This document shows, piece by piece, positions 6,090 through 12,405 of a stretch of DNA of 19,345 nt; position 1 is the first letter of the stretch; the number at the start of each line of letters is the position of its first letter. The notes beneath the pieces were generated by a model. It ran no database searches. It was not told where the DNA came from and saw only the letters and a program-made list of their open reading frames with translations. Location: positions 1 through 19,345 of the forward strand of contig JAEEGN010000008.1 of NCBI GenBank assembly GCA_016280345.1, in the 5' to 3' direction. Made by a program: the position numbers and the translations under genes. The stretch comes from Selenomonadaceae bacterium (lineage in GTDB: Bacteria > Bacillota > Negativicutes > Selenomonadales > Selenomonadaceae).

Positions 6090-8144
6090 ATGCCGAATTT
6101 AAGTGACTACATGAAGACATTTCAGAATCCGCAATTTTTTCTTGCGGATCGTCAACTTGTCGGATGTTCATGCCCTAAGGATCAACAGGGGCAGCCAAAG
6201 GTACAAAGCGGCGGCTTCGCTCTTACATTTCGCCTTGAAAGTCCGAGTAAGAAATGGGCCGTCCGCTGTTTCCATCGAGAGGTTGCCGATAGAGCTAAGC
6301 GCTATACGGCGATTTCACGAAAGTTGCAAGAACCCCAGATGCAACAATCAGGTTATTTTGTCGATTTCGACTATCAACCGCAAGGCGTAACTGTCAATGG
6401 GCAAAAATATCCAATCGTCAAGATGTCATGGGCACAGGGCGCTACCTTGGGAGCGTTTCTTGAGTCCAATTACAATAACCCCGTGCGGCTCCAAAATCTT
6501 CAGGAATCATTAAAGAAACTATACAAGTTCCTATCGTCTCATCATATTGCTCATGGCGATATACAGCCTGGCAACGTGATGGTATCAAGCGACGGGAAGA
6601 TGGTACAGTTGATTGACTACGATGGGATGTTTGTTCCAGGAATGGAGAGCCTTAAGGCAGCAGAAACAGGAGTCCCGAATTTTCAACATCCTGAGCGTCA
6701 GGGGAAAAGTCCTTGGAATGATAGACTTGATAGATTTCCGTTCATAATTTTGGACATTGCGCTGACGGTTCTTCAAAAGAATCCATCTTATTGGACGCAG
6801 ACCAATTCATCCGACGAAAAAGTACTATTTGAAACGACAGACTACCAAGCCCCATACGCATCACCGATTTTTAATCAACTTAAGGCGGTCCCGGAATTCT
6901 CCGCTAAGATATCAATTCTCCAGCAAATATGTTATTCGGATTTTGATTCTATACCATCTGCAGATGAATATCTGCTGTTTAAACCTTCAGCAAAGACACC
7001 GCGGAAGGTTGCGGCACAGCCACAGACGATCACGATATCTTATCAGGGGAATTACACCGTTCTCGATGCGACGAAGGTAGGTACGATTGCCAATCATGTT
7101 GGTGATGTTGTTGAGATAGTGGGTAAGATTGTAGGGTGTAAGGACGGTCTAACACAGGGGCGTGGGCGTTATTTGAATCGGCCGTATATGTTTGTTAACT
7201 TTGTTCGGTGGAAGCCTCATACAGATTCTTTCAGACTTGTATTCTGGAGCAAGGTCCTCGACCAGTTTAGAAGAAATGGAATTACCTCTGTCTCTCGTTC
7301 GTTGGATGGGCAATACGTGTCTGTTACGGGAATGATTCGAGAATACCCAACACAGTATGGAATCAATTATCAGCTAGTACCAACTAATGCTAAACAGGTA
7401 CAGATTATTAGTAGAGCCGAAGCAGACTTTCGACTCGGTAAGGTCAAGAAGACCTTGAACCAGCACTTTGATGGGACAGGGGCTGCACCAGCTGTACCTG
7501 CGGCTACCGGTTCAAATGTCGATAGATTAACCAGCGTACTAGGAGGAAAGGCGAGAGGACCGTCAGCGAAGGGAGCAATGGCACCTTTTAGACCGAATCC
7601 TGGGCCAACATACCCTAGAAAACCTGTGTTACGGCCTTTGCCACCGTCACCTCCAGCTCCGCGTTCTAACACTGGGAAATTACAGGGTCTACAAGCGACG
7701 TGGGATGGAAATGGAGGTACGAGCAATCCTCCAAATACTTCTACGCAGAAGCAAGGCCCTACTCCGATAAACACTCCATACACGCCACCGGTTAAATCGT
7801 GGAGCAACTCTAACAATAACTTCTTTATTGGAATTGCAGTTGTCATTGCTATTATAGTTGGTATTATCTATTACGCTAGCAGCTCTAAAAATATAGACCG
7901 ATCGTCAAATCGCTCTTATAGGTCATATGACGGACCCAAGTCACGCCCGTATCAATCAAGTCAACCTTATAGTTTGCCACAAACAAAACATAAGTATGAG
8001 TACTACTCTAGTAGCTTTAAAACCCAAGATCGATCATCAAATCGCTCTTATAGGTCATATGACAGATCCAAGTCACGCTCGTATCAATCAAGTCAACCTT
8101 ACAGTTCGCCACAAAAAAAATATAAGTATAGGTATTACAGATGA
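6090..8144 (+). CDS. Protein kinase with OB-fold-like domain, transmembrane helix and repeat tail, third gene of the triad
   Basis: The start ATG 6090 is 1 nt after the phosphatase stop. Residues 1-300 form a kinase domain: WAVRCFHRE with Arg59 where the ATP-binding lysine usually sits, HGDIQPGN with catalytic Asp157 and Asn162, and IDYDG with Asp176 in the place of the DFG Asp. The glycine loop is not canonical. Residues about 317-443 read like an OB fold (VGDVVEIVGKI, FVNFVRWKP, FRLVFWSK, GQYVSVTGMI, YQLVPTNAKQ), similar to small nucleic-acid-binding OB domains. A Pro-rich linker, one transmembrane helix near residues 578-598 and two copies of a 44-residue Ser/Tyr/Arg-rich unit follow. The topology suggests a membrane-anchored kinase with the kinase domain in the cytosol. 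Third codon positions look richer in A/T than in the downstream genes, hinting at separate acquisition. Whether Arg59 supports catalysis is uncertain, because related bacterial kinases also seem to carry it. Confidence 0.85.
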   Translation: MPNLSDYMKTFQNPQFFLADRQLVGCSCPKDQQGQPKVQSGGFALTFRLESPSKKWAVRCFHREVADRAKRYTAISRKLQEPQMQQSGYFVDFDYQPQGVTVNGQKYPIVKMSWAQGATLGAFLESNYNNPVRLQNLQESLKKLYKFLSSHHIAHGDIQPGNVMVSSDGKMVQLIDYDGMFVPGMESLKAAETGVPNFQHPERQGKSPWNDRLDRFPFIILDIALTVLQKNPSYWTQTNSSDEKVLFETTDYQAPYASPIFNQLKAVPEFSAKISILQQICYSDFDSIPSADEYLLFKPSAKTPRKVAAQPQTITISYQGNYTVLDATKVGTIANHVGDVVEIVGKIVGCKDGLTQGRGRYLNRPYMFVNFVRWKPHTDSFRLVFWSKVLDQFRRNGITSVSRSLDGQYVSVTGMIREYPTQYGINYQLVPTNAKQVQIISRAEADFRLGKVKKTLNQHFDGTGAAPAVPAATGSNVDRLTSVLGGKARGPSAKGAMAPFRPNPGPTYPRKPVLRPLPPSPPAPRSNTGKLQGLQATWDGNGGTSNPPNTSTQKQGPTPINTPYTPPVKSWSNSNNNFFIGIAVVIAIIVGIIYYASSSKNIDRSSNRSYRSYDGPKSRPYQSSQPYSLPQTKHKYEYYSSSFKTQDRSSNRSYRSYDRSKSRSYQSSQPYSSPQKKYKYRYYR
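7896..8138 (+). repeat. Tandem in-frame duplication, 132-bp period, in the kinase tail
   Basis: The segment starting at 7896 is repeated from 8028, an offset of exactly 132 bp (44 codons). Each unit encodes DRSSNRSYRSYD, a K-S-R step, YQSSQPYS and a Lys/Tyr-rich end. The copies differ at scattered bases, so the duplication is recent but not brand new. The tail is rich in Ser, Tyr and Arg, which makes it a possible autophosphorylation target. Confidence 0.85.
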
Positions 8145-8185
8145 AGGTCTAAAAAACGAGCGGAAATGGTTAACACTATAGCAGT

Positions 8186-8250
8186 GACACAGTAAAGGAA
8201 AACGCAGATGCGGACGAAAGAAGAAGAGAGAGCATTGCCGTTTCGGCGGC
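8186..8250 (+). repeat. Dispersed 5'-end repeat, copy C (degenerate)
   Basis: The leader GACACAGTAAAGG is followed by ATGCGGACGAAAGAAGAAGAG and the conserved core GAGAGCATTGCCGTTTCGGCGG. Small indels put the rest out of frame (a 19-codon ORF, 8208-8267). It lies between the kinase gene and the membrane-protein gene at 8319. Its similarity to copies A, B and D is clear but weaker. Confidence 0.65.
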
Positions 8251-8318
8251 GGCCTTGCGCAAGGTGATCTTGGCGGAGGCATTTGAACAATCTTAAACCA
8301 AATGAAAGGTCTAATGAA

Positions 8319-9032
8319 ATGAAACTGAAATTCATACTTGTTGCGATTGTCGCGCTTGTTTCCATGGCGTCGTTGGCCGAACAGCCTGTGGAGGTCAATG
8401 ACACGGCGCCCAGAGTGATACGGAAGTTCAAGCCGATAGCTGGATGTCCCACCATGAATACGGAGTATGACTCAATCAAGGAAGAATTGGGGAAAAGACC
8501 TTCAGATGGATTCTTCAAGACGCTTACTTATGTGCATCACTATACAATTCGCTACGTGGCGATTGGCGTCATCTGGTATGCCAAAGGAATTTCCTGGGTG
8601 GCGGACAAGGCGGAAGAAAGGGGACTCGAGGGACTTTCGTTGATCATCTCGTTCGTTGGTAATCTGTTCTTTCCGATTATCCTGTTCGCCGTATGGATAT
8701 TCAAGTATCGCAGAAGAGAGCATCTTCCAATGAAGTTCAGATACATCGTGCTCCTTCCAATCCTGCTCTATCTTCTCGCCTTTTTCCTTTGCTTATTTGG
8801 AATGTCGGCCAAAGCCTGCATATTCGTCTTTGTCCTGCTGCCATTTGTCTGGTTCTTCAGAGGCTTCTTCTGGGGTGCTGCCTATGAGGCCACCAAGGGA
8901 GTAGGCAGTGGAAAGAGGTCGCCGCCCATACTTCATCAGATAAACCCCAAGAACCCGGAGGAGGATGGTGGGCCTGGTACTGGCTATTGGTACACGAGCA
9001 GCGGCGAAAAAGTCTGGAATGGCGATGACTGA
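8319..9032 (+). CDS. Signal-peptide protein with three predicted membrane helices, unknown function
   Basis: The start is placed at ATG 8319 (GAAAGG about 9 nt upstream), because it begins a clean signal peptide, MKLKFILVAIVALVSMASLA. The open frame extends upstream to a TTG at 8283 with nothing to support it. The mature 217 residues contain hydrophobic helices at about 102-126 (LIISFVGNLFFPIILFAVWI), 139-160 (YIVLLPILLYLLAFFLCLFG) and 163-184. The C-terminal tail is polar, with GPGTGYWYTSSGEKVW. No catalytic motif was seen and no family was recognised. It is the first of a run of envelope proteins and is preceded by the degenerate repeat copy C, which may mark a module border. Integral inner-membrane location is likely; the function is unknown. 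Confidence 0.75.
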   Translation: MKLKFILVAIVALVSMASLAEQPVEVNDTAPRVIRKFKPIAGCPTMNTEYDSIKEELGKRPSDGFFKTLTYVHHYTIRYVAIGVIWYAKGISWVADKAEERGLEGLSLIISFVGNLFFPIILFAVWIFKYRRREHLPMKFRYIVLLPILLYLLAFFLCLFGMSAKACIFVFVLLPFVWFFRGFFWGAAYEATKGVGSGKRSPPILHQINPKNPEEDGGPGTGYWYTSSGEKVWNGDD

Positions 9033-9090
9033 TCTCTGTCTGGAGACGGGCGAACGATGAACGAAGCGCAGAGAAGTACGCTGATCGATT

Positions 9091-9190
9091 AACACAGCTA
9101 AGGAGATCAACATGCAGACGATAGATGAAGCGCGAGAGCATTGCCGTTTCGTCGGCAAGGGCAGCGAGAGGATGGTCGCGGATGGAGAAG
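9091..9190 (+). repeat. Dispersed 5'-end repeat, copy D
   Basis: The leader AACACAGCTAAGGAG is followed by the first ~26 codons of the gene at 552 with few changes (GCGCGAGAG, CGTTTC, GGCAGC). Similarity ends at GGAGAAG. It sits between the genes at 8319 and 9270. Confidence 0.85.
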
Positions 9191-9198
9191 AGGATTGA
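9112..9198 (+). CDS. Truncated 28-residue copy of the 552 gene product
   Basis: The ATG is preceded by AAGGAG and the ORF encodes MQTIDEAREHCRFVGKGSER followed by MVADGEED and a stop. As with the copy at 4323, the ribosome site and start are preserved while the body of the gene is absent. It may be a translated small peptide, but a recombination remnant is more likely. Confidence 0.42.
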   Translation: MQTIDEAREHCRFVGKGSERMVADGEED

Positions 9199-9201
9199 TT
9201 A

Positions 9202-9219
9202 GTCGAGCAGAAGCTCGAC
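9202..9219 (+). other. Hairpin: 7-bp perfect stem, 4-nt loop
   Basis: GTCGAGC and GCTCGAC pair perfectly around AGAA. There is no T-run, so it is not a typical intrinsic terminator. It is followed by a weaker CCCG/CGGG dyad at about 9223-9233. It could be a REP-like element, a processing site or a 5'-UTR structure for the gene at 9270. Confidence 0.5.
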
Positions 9220-9269
9220 ACTCCCGTTGCGGGCAAGTCGAGACGTTGAGAGGTGGAAACAGTTTAGAC

Positions 9270-10073
9270 ATGAGAAAAGAAATGGGAACGATGAAAAAGT
9301 CAATTGAGATATTACTTGCGGTTGCCGTCGCCGGATTTTCTGCCTTGAATGTGTTTGCCCACAGCAATAGGTATGTACATGCCGACGACATGCAGAAAGT
9401 GTTTGACGGCTATCAGGATGGTGATTTGCGAGAGTTTTACGCAAAGTTCTCGTCTTGCATCGATACTGGTCCGAACAGCATCGAGAAAAGGATTCGTCAA
9501 AGACTTGCCGCGAAATTTCCGGGACAGGTGATAGAGTTGACGAAACACCGATATATCGCGCATTCCTGGTTCTATGGAGGAGACATACCGGATCTGACGA
9601 AGCTTGAACGCAAGTATCCTGGCTGCAAGGAGGTGATAGTAGATGTCTGGGGAAAGTTCTGCAATGAAAGCAATTCCTGGATTGAACGCGAGTTCGGATT
9701 GCCCCGTAAGTCAAAGATAGCAAGTGCGTATTGTGCGATGCTTTACTACACGCATCTTCTGGGCGACTGGGATCCACGGGACAACTCTGACTTCGACTAC
9801 CTGATGCCGCCGAAAGAAATCGTAGTTCATCTAGTCCAGGCATGCCGCGACATGTTTGGAATGTCAAGTCACTCCGACTATTGCACTCGGTTTAAGAGTG
9901 AGCTTGAAAAGGCGCTGAAGTCGAAAGTCGCCAGGAAGGATCAAGGCGTCGCCGTCATGAAAGCGCTTTGGTCTCTTAAGGTCGGCACTGAATTACACAA
10001 TACTTTCGCCGGAAAAAAGGGGTTTGACGAATCAAGGCACAGGTGGAATCCGGTTACAGAGCCAAAGGAGTAG
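9270..10073 (+). CDS. Secreted protein of unknown function, weak resemblance to the phospholipase C / P1 nuclease fold
   Basis: The frame opens far upstream, but ATG 9270 or ATG 9291 must be the start, because a signal peptide follows (KKSIEILLAVAVAGFSALNV, then FA before HSNRY). At 9270 a GAGAGGTGGAAA site lies about 14 nt upstream; at 9291 only GGGA is near, so both are possible. The mature part is about 235 residues, with His-rich motifs RYIAHSWFYGGDIPD, CAMLYYTHLLGDWDPRD and ELHNTF. The spacing of His and Asp in YTHLLGD is reminiscent of the helical zinc-dependent phospholipase C / S1-P1 nuclease superfamily, but the full metal-ligand set was not identified, so this is a hypothesis. The stop is 2 nt before the next gene's start, so the two are co-expressed. 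Confidence 0.75.
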   Translation: MRKEMGTMKKSIEILLAVAVAGFSALNVFAHSNRYVHADDMQKVFDGYQDGDLREFYAKFSSCIDTGPNSIEKRIRQRLAAKFPGQVIELTKHRYIAHSWFYGGDIPDLTKLERKYPGCKEVIVDVWGKFCNESNSWIEREFGLPRKSKIASAYCAMLYYTHLLGDWDPRDNSDFDYLMPPKEIVVHLVQACRDMFGMSSHSDYCTRFKSELEKALKSKVARKDQGVAVMKALWSLKVGTELHNTFAGKKGFDESRHRWNPVTEPKE

Positions 10074-10075
10074 AA

Positions 10076-11071
10076 ATGAAAGTTGATAAAAAAATGAGTG
10101 AGGTAGTTGCAAAACCTGGTAGGGACGGCGTGCCGTCGCCGTCCGCAGCTGGCGCTGGCAGAAAAGGAATGAGGTGTTTCATGTTGGCCATTGTCTTTCT
10201 TGCGACAATACTTGGCTGTGCAAGCATAATGGACCGTTTGGACTGGTTGCCGAAGATTCCTGGTTTGACTCGCGATGATGGCATGACGAACATTGTGGCT
10301 AAGGCTGCCGAGCCGGCGAAGGCCAACGAAATCCTAACGAGCGTTGCCAACGCGGCTGAGATTTTCAGTATCCGCATGGGCGGCGGCGGCGATAGCCTGT
10401 TTCCGACAAATGCCTTTCAGATGAGAGACAACATGCCGCCTGTCGTGGCGAAAAGCATTGAGGGGTGTTTCAGCGATTCCGTTGTCCCGCTGGGCGGCTA
10501 TGTCTGCCGATATGAGGTTGATCCCGCGCGCACAGATTTTATGTGCAGGGCGATTCCAGCCGATGGCTATACGGGGGCTGTGTTTGTCGTGCATAAGGAC
10601 ATGAAAATCGTTCACGTCAGCGACGTGACGTGCATCTCGCCAAGTTCCGCATCTCGAAAGAGGTCCGCTAAATTGAAAAGGCGTCATGGCATGACGAACA
10701 TTGTGGCTAAGGCTGCCGAGCCAGCGAAGGCCAATGAACTCCTCACAAGCGTTGCCAACGCGGCTGAGATTTTCAGCATCCGCGTTGGCGGCGGCGGCGA
10801 TAGTCTGTTCCCGACGGACGCCTTTCAGATGAGAGACAACATGCCGTCAGTCGTGGCGAAAAGCATTGAGGGGTGTTTCAGCGCTCCCGTTGTCCCGCTT
10901 GGCGGCTATGTCTGCCAATATGAGGTCGATTCCGCGCGGACGAATTTCATGTGCAGGGCGATTCCCGCAAATGGCTATACGGGGGCTGTGTTTGTCGTCC
11001 ATAAGGACATGAAGATCGTTCACGTCGGCGACGTGACGTGCAGCTTGACAAATTCCGTGCATCAGAAATGA
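10076..11071 (+). CDS. Membrane-anchored protein with two near-identical pseudopilin-like domains
   Basis: The start ATG 10076 follows AAAGGAG. The 331 residues have a polar N-terminus of about 34 residues and a hydrophobic segment MRCFMLAIVFLATILGCAS. That segment ends in ILGC, a possible lipobox although unusually far from the start, or simply a membrane anchor. Two copies of a ~118-residue domain follow (bases 10278-10633 and 10686-11041). Each has a helix (AKANE-LTSVANAAEIFSIR), FPT-AFQMRDNMP, PLGGYVC-YEVD and MCRAIPA-GYTGAVFVVHKDMKIVHV. The order FP, GGY beta strand, A-P-x-x-GYTG, F-V, K-I-V resembles the C-terminal globular domain of type II secretion pseudopilins and DUF2950-like proteins, without the N-terminal pilin helix. 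This fold suggestion is an inference. The function is probably in the envelope. Confidence 0.78.
   Translation: MKVDKKMSEVVAKPGRDGVPSPSAAGAGRKGMRCFMLAIVFLATILGCASIMDRLDWLPKIPGLTRDDGMTNIVAKAAEPAKANEILTSVANAAEIFSIRMGGGGDSLFPTNAFQMRDNMPPVVAKSIEGCFSDSVVPLGGYVCRYEVDPARTDFMCRAIPADGYTGAVFVVHKDMKIVHVSDVTCISPSSASRKRSAKLKRRHGMTNIVAKAAEPAKANELLTSVANAAEIFSIRVGGGGDSLFPTDAFQMRDNMPSVVAKSIEGCFSAPVVPLGGYVCQYEVDSARTNFMCRAIPANGYTGAVFVVHKDMKIVHVGDVTCSLTNSVHQK
10278..11041 (+). repeat. Tandem domain duplication, 408-bp period
   Basis: The first copy, about 10278-10633, recurs at 10686-11041 with the offset exactly 408 bp (136 codons). A 52-bp linker coding for Ser/Arg/Lys-rich residues separates them. Most differences are single bases, many of them synonymous, which shows a recent duplication that has stayed in frame. 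Confidence 0.9.
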
Positions 11072-11101
11072 ACCAAAATGAACCAATGAGGAGGACGAGA
11101 C

Positions 11102-12385
11102 ATGAAGAAGAACAGGAATAAACTTGTCGTGAGCGTGGCGGTTGCATTCTCGCTCTTGTTTGCTCGCGGCGAAGAGATGATCGATTATCTCCGGGCTGCC
11201 GTGAGGGATGACGGGCCATGCTACACTGGCAAGTGCGAGGATGTACGCGAACTCAAATATCCCGGACAGCGGTATGTGCACGACATAGTCATGACGATCG
11301 AGGGAACGGGAACTGCGGTTACCCCGAGATGCTGGGGGTGGTTCAAGACACGGAGTACGCTGTATCTGCGCCATGTCTCGCATATCTTGATGATAGAGGC
11401 GATTGAGTCAACGCCTGCTGATCTGGAAAAGGGCGTCATAAAGTCGAGGTATCGCGTTCAGCGGCTTGACGAGCAGCTTGAAGCTGCAACCAAAAAGCTT
11501 GACTTTGAGACATCTGGAGGCAATAGGCTGTTTGACAACGCTACGTTTGGGAAGTGTGTCAAGACTGTATGTGAAATATACGGTTCTGACAAAATCGAAA
11601 AGGACTGGAAATGGTGGCTGCTTCCTCAGGTGAAGCTTTTCAACAGGCTGCTGCTTTGGTCAGATGCGAAGATCGCTTCTGACGGAACTTTCGTCGCGGA
11701 CAGCAAGTTTGTTGAAGAGAACATGCCTGGATATTCGGCGGTCGTTGGCCTGATGCATGACTTCATTGGCACCGAGCTTGTGTCAAAGTGGGAGTTCGGG
11801 AAGGGTTATACATCGATTAACTTTCTCAAGACAAGATTGACGAAGCTGGATCGGGACATGATCGCAAAGTTGATCTACCGTACAAATCCCATGTCCGTTA
11901 ACGACGTGCTGCCTGCGGACAAGAAGTCCGGCGACCGCTGGACGATTGATTCGCGTGTAATTGGCGGCGCAGTGTTTGATCTCGGGCTTGACTTCGATCA
12001 GGTCGATGGTGCCATGCAGTGCTGTCACATTGGCGTGGAGTTGCTGGATGAGGATGATGCGGCAGATGAGTTCAGGCTGCTGTCGAAGCCCCAGATGCAG
12101 GCCAAGGCGCTGGCCGTTCGTCGGGACGACCGCAACCGGATAGACCTTGTGACGAGAAACGATAAGTATGGGGATGTGGCCGTGTCGTTTTCGCCATACG
12201 GCAAGATTCTTGTCTTTGACGAGCATGACAAGCAAGGAAGGCATATCTACTACTTGCGCGAATTGAAGATGGATGGAATCGTGAAATCGCGGATATCAAG
12301 GCGGGCAAACCTGCTGAAGGACGTCGAGTTCAGGGGGACAGATCTGAAGGTTCATCTCGTTTACACGCAGTCACGCGCAAGATAG
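11102..12385 (+). CDS. Exported 427-residue protein, unknown function
   Basis: The start ATG 11102 follows AATGAGGAGGACGAGAC. An N-terminal signal peptide (KLVVSVAVAFSLLFARG) predicts export to the periplasm or the outer envelope. The mature protein mixes beta-rich and helical stretches with paired cysteines (GPCYTGKC). It has Trp-rich segments (CWGWFKTRSTLY, KDWKWWLLP), a central helical region (DRDMIAKLIYRTNPMSVNDVLP) and a beta-rich end (YGDVAVSFSPYGKILVFD). No catalytic signature was recognised. It ends 20 nt before the start of the ABC transporter gene, with no terminator between them, so it may be a periplasmic partner of that transporter. That link is inference from position. Confidence 0.72.
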   Translation: MKKNRNKLVVSVAVAFSLLFARGEEMIDYLRAAVRDDGPCYTGKCEDVRELKYPGQRYVHDIVMTIEGTGTAVTPRCWGWFKTRSTLYLRHVSHILMIEAIESTPADLEKGVIKSRYRVQRLDEQLEAATKKLDFETSGGNRLFDNATFGKCVKTVCEIYGSDKIEKDWKWWLLPQVKLFNRLLLWSDAKIASDGTFVADSKFVEENMPGYSAVVGLMHDFIGTELVSKWEFGKGYTSINFLKTRLTKLDRDMIAKLIYRTNPMSVNDVLPADKKSGDRWTIDSRVIGGAVFDLGLDFDQVDGAMQCCHIGVELLDEDDAADEFRLLSKPQMQAKALAVRRDDRNRIDLVTRNDKYGDVAVSFSPYGKILVFDEHDKQGRHIYYLRELKMDGIVKSRISRRANLLKDVEFRGTDLKVHLVYTQSRAR

Positions 12386-12405
12386 CTTCATTGGAGAATC
12401 GAGAG

